Of a DNA stretch of 64,000 nucleotides, positions 22,084-33,010 are shown piece after piece; within the stretch, counting starts at the first letter, position 1, and each line of letters begins with the position of its first letter. The stretch lies in the NCBI GenBank assembly GCA_025506515.1, contig CM046443.1, positions 88,610,781 to 88,674,780 on the forward strand, in the 5' to 3' direction. Under the pieces are notes generated by a model. The model was given only the letters and a program-made list of their open reading frames with translations, was not told where the DNA came from and searched no databases. The stretch is from Flaveria trinervia. Its lineage: Eukaryota; Streptophyta; Magnoliopsida; Asterales; Asteraceae. The position numbers and the translations under genes are program-made.

Positions 22084-22683
22084 TCATGACAACTCCTGTA
22101 GTTCGTTCGGTGCTAATCGATTAGGTGCCCTAGCAATCGGGGTTGCGCCGGGAGTCAACTCGATTTGGAATTCCACTTGGCAGTGAGGTGGTAATCTAGG
22201 AAAATCCTCTGGAAAGTCGCGCACTATGGGAATATCCTCCATTCTTTTTTTTTCCGCTTGCTTATCGGTTACCAGTGCTAGAATAGCCAAACGACCCTTT
22301 CGCAACAATTTTTGGGCTTTCATGTATGAGATGATGCCTATCACAGCACCACTCCTATCACCTCTGCCTGTAAGGATTTTGTCACCAACAGCAGTTCGTA
22401 TGATCTTCTCATGACATATGACTTCCGCTTGCTTGCTAGAGAGCCAATCCATGCCTATCACAACATCAAAACTCTCCAGCGTAACAGGCATAAGATCTAT
22501 AGTGAAGGTATGACCGGCAAGTTCTATCTTACAATCTTTAAGGATATGCGTTACATGATTCTGTTTACCGTCGGCTAATTCTATGGTGTATTCAGATTCT
22601 AAGGCAGAGGGTATATCACTTAGAAGATTACAGAACTTTAAGGACACGAAGCTTCCATCTGCTCCAGTATCGAATAACACCAT
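22084..22683 (-). pseudogene. G2 aspartic protease and RT N-terminal segment
   Basis: 199 residues. VLFDTGADGSFVS carries the retroviral-type D-T-G active site at the N-terminus. VVIGMDWLS is the second protease signature, and FPEDFPRLPPHCQVEFQIELTPGATPIARAP is the conserved entry to RT. The reading frame continues upstream into the Asn-rich linker (about 22740-22860). The N-terminal Met shown is internal to a larger polyprotein, not a real start. Confidence 0.85.
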
Positions 22684-22689
22684 AGCAAA

Positions 22690-24084
22690 ACACCCATTAA
22701 CAGAAAACCTACTAGTAACAGTTGTGAGGTCGTTTAGAGCCTCACCTGAGCCAATGACGAAGGTTCTCCCTTTAGCTCTATCGTTATTGCCACCATTAAC
22801 CGTACTATTGCCACCGTTGTTGTTATTACTATTGTTGTTGTTATTGTTGTTGTTGTGACGATTGTCGTTTTTGCCATTACCATTTCTCCTTAGTTGTGGG
22901 TAGTTTCGCCAGTAATGCCCTTCTTTCCCACATTTAAAACAACCTTTGGGCGTCTCTCAAGGTTGTTGTGGCTTCCATAACAGTTCACCACGACAATCCT
23001 TAGTAGCGTGTCCAATCTTACCACAGCGTTGACACTTGAAGTTATCACACCGTCCCGCATGATGGTAATTGCACCGAGTGCACTTCGGATGTCTACCACC
23101 ATAACCACTGGGTCCTTGATTATTGGGAGTCGCCTAGTTGAAGTTACGGTTATTATCGAACCTCCGTTGTTGTTGAACTGGATGTTGTTGCTGTTGAAGT
23201 TGAGGTTGACCGCTGGATGATGATGATTTGTTGTTGTTGGAGCTATCCCACTTTCTCTTGTTGTTGGGCACGCTCGCCACAGCGCCCCACTTGGGTAAAC
23301 GTCCTTGCTCCACTTCTTGGTCAGTTAGTTTATGAGCTAACTAAATGGCTTGTTGAATTATAGTTGGTTGGAAGCAGTCACCATACTTTGAATTTTGGGT
23401 ACTAATCCCCGTATGTAATGCTCAACCCTCTTGTGCACTTCATTCACCATTTCTGGGCATAGAGTGGCTAGTTCATGGGTTCGGGTTGTGTAGGCCTCGA
23501 TTTCGGAGCCCTGCATCTTAAGTTGCCAGAACTCCATCTCTAGCTTTTGCACTTCATTGCGAGGACAGTACTCCTCGGTCATCATTTCTTTGAATTCAAC
23601 CCGGGAAGTCCATTTTCCATCGCTTGTCCTAGCATCTAGGCCTGCGCATTCCACCATGACAGAGCGACACCTTCTAGAGTCCCGGTGGCATATTTCACCT
23701 GATCAGCAGGTGGACAGTTGCATTTGGAGAAGACAGACTCTGTCTTCTCGAACCATCGCACCAGTCCTACAGCCCCTTCAGTACCACTGTAGGTGTATGG
23801 TTTACAGTCCATAAAGGACTTATAAGTACACACCGGTGGTCCTGCTTAATCATAACAACATTGATCAGCCATCTTATACGATTATTCGGGATATTTGTTT
23901 TAACGTTCAATCATTGTTTACCGGTTGGCTGTCCCGTCTGGGCAGCAGCCATCGCTTCCTGCACATGCTCATTTATTAGGGCAACTAGTTCTACGGGGGT
24001 CATGTTTATTGCACCTCCGCCATGGTCTCCAGTGCCACGTCCACGTCCGCGTCCACGGCCTTGTCCACACCCACGACCGTCCAT
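22690..24084 (-). pseudogene. G2 gag with two zinc knuckles (broken)
   Basis: Likely start at 24084 (MDGRGCGQGRGRG, a Gly/Arg-rich N-terminus). The capsid-like part is at 23358-23833, with YSGTEGAVGLVRWFEKTESVF, CNCPPADQVKYAT and the retrotransposon-gag signature EFWQLKMQGSEIEAYTTRTHELA. Two CCHC knuckles lie at about 22905-23035 ([14 protein letters not shown] and CFKCGKEGHYWRNY; the last residue is Tyr where Cys is expected). An Asn repeat encoded by GTT/GTTGTT on the plus strand (22805-22860) leads to the protease. Frame breaks occur near 23835-23900, 23640 and 23130. Confidence 0.83.
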
Positions 24085-24353
24085 TTTTCACTTTACATTC
24101 ACAAATACAATAATGAGTAACATCAAACACATTTATCCCATTGAAGTACAGTAAACAGTAAGGAATAATGAATCATCACAACCACAACATTCATAACAAA
24201 ATGATGATAACCAAGGTAAATCAATTGTAAATGAGTCACAATGTATTCATCAATGTTAAAATTTAAGTTTGTTATTCGGGTGGGGAAACAACCCTTGCCA
24301 CATAGGTTTCAAAAGAGAGAAACACTACATAGTCCAAGTCATAAATAAAAAAA

Positions 24354-25031
24354 TCAATCGACAACATCCGACCCATCGCTGTCATCTTCCATCTCCACTG
24401 GTTCCTCCTCTTTGGGTTCCTCCTCGGGATCCTCATCCTCGGGGTCTGCTGCTGGAGCAGGAGCTATAGCAATCTGAAGCGCTGCCAATTGGGCTCTAAG
24501 ATAGCAATTTTATTATCGGCTACGACGTCCCGCTGTTCACGAGCAGTCACGCATCCTCTGAGTACTATGAGACCATCTTCCATGTGGTGACACCCATTTA
24601 GGGTCTTCCCGTGTTGCTTCTCAAGTTCATCCATTTGATGTCTTAGTTTGTACACCTCATGCTACAGTGTACAAACATCACTCGTGAGTCGCTTGACTCG
24701 TTGTTGCTCAGTATCCAGTGCAGCCACCAGTGTAGAAATCAGTTGCTCATTGGACTGCACTGTCCGTGGAAGTGAAGGCATTGGTTGATCGGCGTTGTTC
24801 CTACTCGGGACAGGTACGCGCCCCATATACATAATATAATCAACAAATCTAGGGTAGAAACTCTAGTCTCGTGGAGGGTCACGCTCCATTAGTGCAAAAG
24901 GTTGATCCCAGTCAATCTCCCCTTGAGGATAAACTAGTCGGGGCTATCGAGTCCATTGTCAGGTACAGGTGGGGATTCAGATCGTGAAGGTGATACAGGT
25001 CGCTTACCCGGAGCTCTCGATGACGAGCCAT
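24354..25031 (-). pseudogene. Extra ORF upstream of gag in G2
   Basis: On the minus strand a start at 25031 (MARHRELRVSDLYHL) opens a frame of about 225 residues. It runs through a probable coiled-coil stretch near 24560-24720 (VYKLRHQMDELEKQHGKTL) to an acidic end (DPEDEDPEEEPKEEEPVE) with a stop at 24354-24356. It is interrupted by a TAG near 24870, a stop near 24664 and a frameshift near 24500. About 270 bp separate it from the gag start. I do not recognise the family. It could be an accessory gene or an old exon of gag. Confidence 0.5.
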
Positions 25032-25453
25032 GCTGCAGAGAGTGTGACGTGTATGCCAATGAGTATATAGTAGATGAAATTAAGGCACAGGTAACTAACT
25101 AACTGTGTGCGGTTATAGTCTTGTGTGTATGCAACCTAGTTCCTTATAACCAATGGCTCTGATACCATTCTGTAACACCCGGCCCCTCACTTCAACAATA
25201 TTGTACGCTTTGCTCACGAGGAGCTCACGGATTTGCTTTTGGTTGCCCGGGTGAAAACTTCCTAGGGAGGTCACCCATCCCTGGATTGCTCCCACCTGAG
25301 CTCGCTTAATTGTGGAGTTCTCCTCTCATCGACAACCAATACGCCCAAAACGCATTGTTGATGTTAGAGGCCAGACATTCCTTATGCGCCCGAGAGCCCG
25401 AGAAGTCACCATCCTTGGTGAGGTATGTCCTATACCCCGAACGACACAGGAGT

Positions 25454-25468
25454 GGCTCTAATACCAAT
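25454..25468 (-). other. Primer binding site of G2
   Basis: The minus strand reads TTGGTATTAGAGCCA immediately after the LTR end at 25470. It is one base different from the usual TGGTATCAGAGC of initiator Met-tRNA. Confidence 0.85.
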
Positions 25469-25469
25469 C

Positions 25470-28185
25470 TGTCACACCCTCAAAATACACATGCGAAGTT
25501 TTACTGCGAGGCGTGTGAACAAACCAGGATCACAGTCAATAGTTACTCAGAACGACACTATATGCCAACATGAAAATAAAATCAACCAAAGTTTAAACTT
25601 GAAACTGTGTGGAAGCGTTTTGAAAAACAACCCAAAAATATAAATGCATACTATGGCAAAACATGCGCCAACCCAAATGAGAAAACACTAATCATTAAAC
25701 ACAATAAAGATGTCTTGAAGACCAAGTCTTAGCACGCAAGGTGAATCCGTGTAGTGCTCCTAAAGGCAGCACGTTAATGACCTGAGAATAGCATACTAAA
25801 ATGTCAACACAATGGTTGGTGAGTTCAAGAGTTGATATTCAACATAAGCAGTTTAATAATAGAGATATAAAAGTAGTGCATTGTAATAGATAGCTAGTCT
25901 ATTAACAATAAATATTAACTCATAGTGATTTCGCAATTGAAGCTGACTGTGTTATGTTGTTGCCTCCTGTCACGACTTAATAGGTCGTGACAATGTTCAA
26001 TAGGAAAAATTGCACCCGTTGACCTCGAGTCACACAGGTGGGGCTCGTCAGACCCAGTAGTACTACCCAAATTACCCTGCTATTCAATATTAACAATTCG
26101 AAAGTGTGAGGACTTTTCCATGATAACGACACTATATTAATATTATGCACAACTTGAATATATAAAGTGTTTGTAGTATACCAGTATGCTATCTCCCCCA
26201 AAACAGATTAAGTAAAGAGTGGGGCATGAACTAACCTGATATGCTTAATAGATACTTAGAGTTTTACTTGACAGACAGAGTGGACAGACAACCTTCAGAG
26301 GTTACCTAGATCATATAAGTACATAAGTATGTGCAAACAGAGAACATGTGAAACCCTAAGTACACTACAACCAAGGACTCAAGGTTTCAGTAAACAGACA
26401 CGTTTGACTCAGGTTACCCTTTTGACCTGTTAGTGACATTATGTGTTGTAAACTATTAAAGCAATCATACACATATATCATACATGTTAACATTCAAATG
26501 GATCATATGTATGCTACATTACCCAGGTGTATTACTTAGATCATCATACTACCAAGTATCATACAAGTCATGCCAATCTATACATTAACATATCAACTAG
26601 TTATAACATAACTAACATGCCACACAAAGATCAAATCACGCACTACATGCCATGTGAAGCCACTCAGGACTTCACACTCTAAACCCTGCCAATCCTACTA
26701 AGTAGGGGCCTTCCATTCGCACGCGTGTATGATGATCACAATCATATTCATAACTATGTTCATTGCATTCAACATACACCACAATACACAATTTCCAGTC
26801 CCAAACATGATGTCTTTACTACTAATCAACTTTCAACATCACACATGATCATCAAAGTCCATACAACTAAATTAACATATTCTACCACCTTAGAAACCAT
26901 CCATGAACATACTAACATGCTCCTAATATCCCAAACATGTTCAAACTATCATCTTTCAACCTTTGTGCAAATAAAGTTTCCCTTTTGGGAAAGTACATTC
27001 CAAAACCTATCAAACACCCAATGTATTCATGAGTTCATCACTAATATACCATATCAAGTTCATAACAACATCTAGACATGATTAACAACGCCTAATCATC
27101 ATTATCCATCAACCATCATCAACAAAAGTTTCCAATTTTGGGATGATATGAACAACAACATTCATTCTAGGATTTCTAGCATTCATATCAACAATCTAGC
27201 AACTAATCATCATCATGAACACATCAACAACATTAGTCCATCATTAGATCATCATGTCATGGAAATAAAGTTACTATTATTAGTAACCTATGAACACCAA
27301 CTTCAATTCATTAATTTCTTGCAAGATCAATGTATCCTAGCATTCATACAACCTACTAATCATCATACATTCATCAAACAATCATCAATCATACATAATC
27401 TCATCAATTTCGAATTAGGGTTTGTCTAGTATCAAAGTTCATGATCAATCCATTAAAAATGTATCATTCATGCATAATCAACGTTAAAAAACATGTATAC
27501 AATCCAACTAACATTCTAACATCATCAAAAAACATCAATTTCGACACCATGAACAATCATTCACGAATTAGGGTTCGGCCCTAACCAGAAACCCATAAAA
27601 ACTTGTAAAATCTAACCTTTAAACGTGTGTTAACGTGTAATTGATAATTCCAACGTGTAGTAATCCTTGAAATCAAACAAATCCGAGGCTTTGATGCTTT
27701 TTCTTGGTTGAATTCGCAATGGTGAGGGTGTGTGAGGAGTGTTTGTGGCCGAATGGGGGTGGTAATTAGGGTTCGGGTTGTTTTGTTTAATTTAATTTGC
27801 ATAATTACCATTTAAACCCTTGTGTTTTGGTATTTTATAAGAACTAGACTTTAAAGTCTTTGTAAAGTGTTTTTAACTTAATAATATAAGGATATAAACT
27901 CATGATAATCATTATATATTTTATCTTTATAAAAACACAAGACATAAGAATTAATAGGCACGTTTCCACGTTACACAATAAATTTCCTAATTAACATTTA
28001 AAACATGCAAACATATAAACATAATACCATAATCACATTGTCAATTAGATTATCATTAATCTGACATTGTTAATTATTATTAGGTCACCAACGTTAAACG
28101 ACAACTAGTGTGTGCTTACGACACGTGTATGCAAGACTTAACGGAACTAACGGAGTTTGGTAATGGAAAATTACCAGATGTCATA
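25470..28185 (-). repeat. 5' LTR of G2 (right, 2716 bp)
   Basis: Collinear partner of 16573-19221. The main difference is about 70 extra bases at roughly 27883-27953, bounded by TTAATA on both sides. The outer end reads TATGAC where the left copy has TGTGAC, a single transition in the terminal TG. Confidence 0.9.
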
Positions 28186-28773
28186 GAACGTAAGAAAGGA
28201 AGTTATGAACGAATGAAGCGAATGATAATGTAATGTGCGATGATGAATGAACGAATGAAAGTAAGAATGTATGAATGAATGGAAGTTAACGAATGAATGA
28301 TGAAGATAATAATGATATTATCTATGTGTACGTATGTTGTGTGATCGCGTAAGAAAGTAAAAAACGGTTTTAACGAAAGAAAAGTATGTTTTATTATAAA
28401 ACTAGAACTCACTCAGCAACACTGACTTTTATGTGTTTTTAGTTGGCATGTAATGTTGCTGAAGATGGCACGGAGCAGCTACTCAGCTCTTTTGGACGGC
28501 ATTCTTTTGATTAATGTTTTTGTATTGTAATGCGAACAAACGATGTTTTGAAATAAATGATTGTATTAACTTGCAAAAGCGTTTGTAATGATATGAAAAG
28601 TTATTTTTATGTTTCCGTTGTGATCTTTTATCAATGTTGAACATAAAGTTATATGTTTTATGTGCAATGATTTACTGGCTGTAAGCGTACCGGGAACGGG
28701 GCCTTACAATATATTTCATGTTTTATGTGCAATGAATGACCGACTGTGAGCGTCCTTGGAACCGAGCTTTACA
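28186..28773 (+). repeat. Gypsy family G1 LTR remnant 'c', second segment
   Basis: Continuation of 15438-16572 after G2. It contains the conserved block ACTAGAACTCACTCAGCAAC...TTGGCATGTAATGTTGCTGA and the LTR end ACGGGGCCTTACA at about 28697-28709. A second, diverged copy of the end block follows (28710-28773, ending CTTTACA). No primer site or gag follows, so this is a solo LTR or truncated end. Confidence 0.75.
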
Positions 28774-31105
28774 AAACTTTAACAAAATAACATAATATGT
28801 TTTAGATCTATACACATTTAAACTAAAATAGTACCAAAGAAAAATCACTTATAGAGAAGGTTATTATTTATTCAGAACTTCGTACCAACTTCATCTTATG
28901 GTTTACTTTTTCATCAATAAAAAATAGGTACATGAATGTTTATGTATTTTTAAGTGGTGTATTATGCATGTAAAGTTGTTGACTATGATTTACATTAAGA
29001 GCTAGTTTCGAATCATTTATAGGTGGAGTTATCTGAAATTTAGGAATATTAGACTCCACAAAATTATAGAACTACAAAACTTCAAATGTTAAAGTTTTTA
29101 GGAAAACAAATGTAAACAGGTTATAATAGAAAATAACATTCTCATTAAATGTTAAAGTTTGTTAGACCCCATACAAAATACAAAGTCTAGCATTATCATT
29201 ATTAATGTCTTATCTATAACATATATTAAATTATACATATAGGGGTTGGTATTATACAAAATAAAATTTTAATACAAAGCGTAAGAAGTCACCAGGGTGT
29301 AAAATAACTCCTATAGCATTACCAGTTACTATTCGCGCTATAATTACGTATAAAAGATAGATAATTACCCAAATTATATATATTATTATGTGAAGTAAAA
29401 TTACTCATGTTATAAAAAGTAATTACGCAATTTATATTTATAATTACGTAACTTATGTGATAATTACGCAAGTATATTCATAATTACGCAGTTAATAATA
29501 CGCAAGTTATACGCATAACACATAGATGTTTTAAAAAATAATGTTGATTTTATTTAAAAAAGTATAGCAATACTATACTCAAATTAAAAAGAATAAAAAA
29601 CTCGATTTTATGGTGTATTTTCTTTAAAAAAATACAGTCGTCTAAAAAAGTTATATACGTTTAAAAAAATAGGAGAATTTACAAAACAAAAGTTAATACT
29701 TGTAGGCTGTTTTCGAATTTACCTCTCCGGCTATCAATTTATTTGTGATTATTTATTTTTTAATCTGAACCGTCCATCTATTAAATCAATGATTGAAATT
29801 ATTTCGCATGATGTTTTGACTTTGTATAGTAAACTTTCGCTATATGTATATAATATTTATAATATAGTTTGTTATTTCAACCTATATAACACATGATTAT
29901 ATAACCTAGCATACATATATACACACATAACACTCTTAGTATATGCAAGTTAAACATTAGGTGAAGAACACCGAAGTAGATGGGTTGAGTTGTATGATTT
30001 TTTAATGAAAAAAATACCCGTTAGAAAATGTGGTTTGTTTGTACATAATGATATTGATTATTGCCCCTATAAATGTGTTACGTATTTTAAATCTATTGAG
30101 GTACAAGAGTAGATGCTATTTAGGACTAAACAAAAAATTGTTTGTTAAAAAAGTATTTGGTGATAATATTTAATGAGAAAAAGAATTTCCAAAATAAGAA
30201 GATACTAGATACTCAAGTTCAGGTTAACTTTATCTAAGTGGTTGAAGTCTAGTAAAAGTCTCCTACCGATACCTTTATTTAAAGTTTGACTTTGATGTTT
30301 GTCGGTTTGTTTATTTAATTAGTTTAGAGTTACAGTAAAATTAGTTTTGTTTAGTATAAATACGTGTTTACATAGGTTATTACTGTTTTGTTGAGTCTCA
30401 CTAAAAAGAAAGAGTATGGGACGAAGTATCTTTAAAATGATAACTTTACGAAACGGCAAACAAAATTTTAACACACTTTCTTTTGCTCTAAAGTCAATAC
30501 ACTTTCACATGATGTTGCAATCTTATATAATTGTTTAGGATAACTTTAAAAAAGGTAACCAGGAACTATTCTATAAAATTTATCTTTTTAAATTAAGTTA
30601 TAATTAGGCACATTAAACATATTTGAATATTGCCTCCCATTTAGTGATAAGTTTTATAAAATTAACTTGAGATAGAAGCTGTTAACAATGAAGAAAAAAT
30701 TGTATGTTGTTCAATTAATTTTTTTATTAAAATAATAATAAATAATAATGATGCATATGTATCATAATTACTATCCATGATCACAATATATTAGTATATA
30801 TCCCTATCGCTCACTAACAACAGTTATATGTATCATAAGTTTTTCATCAAAAATTTGCTACAAAATGTGTCTAGCTGCAATGTTTTTTATTTCTTTTATT
30901 TTTGGTTTTGTTTTTTTTGTCACAACTAAAACTGTCTTCAAACAATACCTTAAATGATTTGCGATGATTTCTGGAATCACTAATGGTCCTTTCTATTGTA
31001 GTGGCACAACTCAATTAAAGAGATGAACAAGAAGGATGATTATAAAGGAACACTAAATGATGGAAGAGACCAAAAATAACAAAGAGTGTTTTTTTGGTGT
31101 GAGAG
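28774..31105. other. AT-rich intergenic DNA without a recognised gene
   Basis: No coding sequence, RNA gene or complete transposon is recognised. A cluster of TAATTACG-type motifs lies at about 29335-29520. Otherwise the stretch is simple AT-rich DNA with many short A and T runs. Confidence 0.6.
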
Positions 31106-31386
31106 GTAGAGACTATATATGTATGTATATATATATATATATGTATATATATGTACAATATATATATATGTATCTACATATATGTATCTACATATATGTA
31201 TAAATATGTATATTATGTATATATATATATATTATATATATATATATGTATCTACATATATGTATAAATATGTATATATATATATATGTATATGTATATA
31301 TAGGTATATATATATATATATCTATATATGTATATTATATATATATATGTATATTATATATATATAATATATACATATATATATAC
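31106..31386. repeat. AT/GTATAT microsatellite
   Basis: Nearly pure alternating AT with interspersed GTAT and CTACATATATGTAT units, directly abutting the G1a LTR start. Apparent Tyr/Ile ORFs here are an artefact of the repeat. Confidence 0.9.
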
Positions 31387-33010
31387 TGTAACACCCGGCT
31401 ATTTTAACCAAAGAAAGAATAAAAAAGAAAGAAAAGATATAAAGTCAAGTAGAGGGACTAAAGGTGTCAAAAAGTACAAATTTATTATAATTTTGTACAA
31501 AAGTAACATGGCCGCCAATGTCATGCTACTCTTCACCTTTCTGCTTACGGATTTTAGAGAGAGAAAGAGTAGAGTTTTCGGGTTTCTTGAAGAACAGAAG
31601 GAAAAAGTGCGAATTCAAGGTAACAATGCATGGTGTTTTAGTGTTCTTTACTGGTTATATCATCGGGTGTGTGCTTATGTATGTTTGTATGTGTTCAGGT
31701 GTATTTTTAGTGGGTTTTTAGGTCTGAACTTGTAGCAAAGGGGTTAGAAGGAAGTCTTACCTGAAGAGGCTGCTACGGTGAGTTCTAGAACCCCTTTTTT
31801 ACATGTTTTTAAATTGCTTTGGGCTGGAAATGCATGTATGAATATTTTTATAAAAGCTGGGTTTTGTACCTGTATGTGTGTATGTGTGTATGTTACGGAT
31901 GGGGTTTGATTTTGGGCTATGTTTATGTATGATCATGTTATGTATATGTTTCTAAGACTTAGAATGCATGATTTAAGCTTAGAATAAATTTGAGAATGAT
32001 TGGGGACTGAATTATGATGTTTAAGTGTGAAATAGGCTGCTCATACGCCCAAATAGGGTTCATGCGCCTAGTATGTAAAACTGCCTAAGTGTTCCCATGC
32101 GCCCAAAACCTCATGCGCCCATATAGTGGTCATGCGCCTAGAAATAGGCAAAATTTGACTAAGTGTTCATGCACCCAGAATAGCTCATGCGCCTAAGCAC
32201 TCATGCGCCTGCATAGTGCTCATGCGCCTAGAATCACCCAGAATAGACTAAGTGTTGCTGATGCGCCCCAATAGTGCTGATGCGCCTGAAAGTTTCCCCA
32301 TGCGCCTAAGTGTTTCTCATGCGTCTGAATGGCCATGCGCCGGCATAGTGCTCATGTGCCTAACGACTTAGATTATTTTATGACTTTTTGGGGGAAAATG
32401 TTAAAGTAGGCTTTGACTTGGGATGTTCTCGGGGGCATAGTAAGTTGACTTTTTGAAGTCAATGGTGATGTGACGGGCATAGTTTGATGATGTATGTTTG
32501 ATGCTTTTCGCATGATGGTATGTTGCGTGTATGTTATGCATGTGTGATGGTGCCTTGTATGGCGATGTGATGTGTGACTATGTTTATGTTCCTGCTATGT
32601 ATGTTTATCTTTCCCATGGTTTTACGTCTTATAGTTGTAAAAGAAATAATAACGTATTATGTAACGTAAAGTGAAAGATAATGAAAAGTGGAACATAATG
32701 ATAGAATGTATGCATTAATGAAAGTGAAAGTAAAGAAAGGCTTACAAGAAAAATGTACGGAGGTGCACGACTCTAAAATATCGTAAGCTCAACAGTATGT
32801 CGTTTAGCTAACCCTTAAAGATGTAGGGGTCCAGTCTTAGTGGCTGACCGGTGATATAGTACATGGTTTATAGTGATTACTCACCTCGGTGCTGGTGCCA
32901 GGCTTTGTGCGTTATGGAAGTCATTTATGATCTTTGGCCCAGTACCCCATTTGTTTGGGGTATAGTATACAGTTGGGATCTTTGTCGCTTACCCTGGTGC
33001 TAGTGCTAGG
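31387..33010 (+). repeat. 5' LTR of G1a, first segment
   Basis: Starts TGTAACACCCGGC. It contains the GCG minisatellite (about 32037-32362) and one unit of a ~120-bp internal duplication (TTTGTGCGTTATGGAAGTCATTTATG at 32915 onward, with the second unit at 35270). It stops where the minus-strand solo LTR begins. Confidence 0.87.
32037..32362 (+). repeat. GCG minisatellite of the G1a 5' LTR
   Basis: About a dozen degenerate units around CTCATGCGCCTAAGTG. The matching array in the 3' LTR at 44058-44390 has one unit duplicated and others altered. Confidence 0.8.

Larger units (their letters stand above)
16573..28185 (-). mobile_element. Complete Ty3/Gypsy chromovirus G2
   Basis: An 11.6-kb minus-strand element with LTRs of about 2.65-2.72 kb (16573-19221 and 25470-28185) and GAACG duplications. 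The primer site has the variant TTGGTATTAGAGCC (25454-25468). On the minus strand the order is upstream ORF, gag with two zinc knuckles, protease, RT, RNase H, integrase, chromodomain-like end; RT before integrase defines Gypsy. The long LTRs and C-terminal chromodomain fit the Tekay/Del type of plant chromovirus. The LTR termini read TGTGACATC...GTGTGACA on the coding strand, the start being mutated to TATGAC in the right copy. Several stops and frameshifts interrupt the coding region, though some domains such as RT remain long and open. Confidence 0.92.

Noticed and set aside
22583..22858. Leu-rich plus-strand ORF resembling a membrane protein
   Set aside because: It is the complement of the Asn-codon repeat in the G2 gag-protease linker.
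31119..31367. Tyr/Ile-rich ORF of 82 residues
   Set aside because: It is the translation of an AT microsatellite, with no start context or family.
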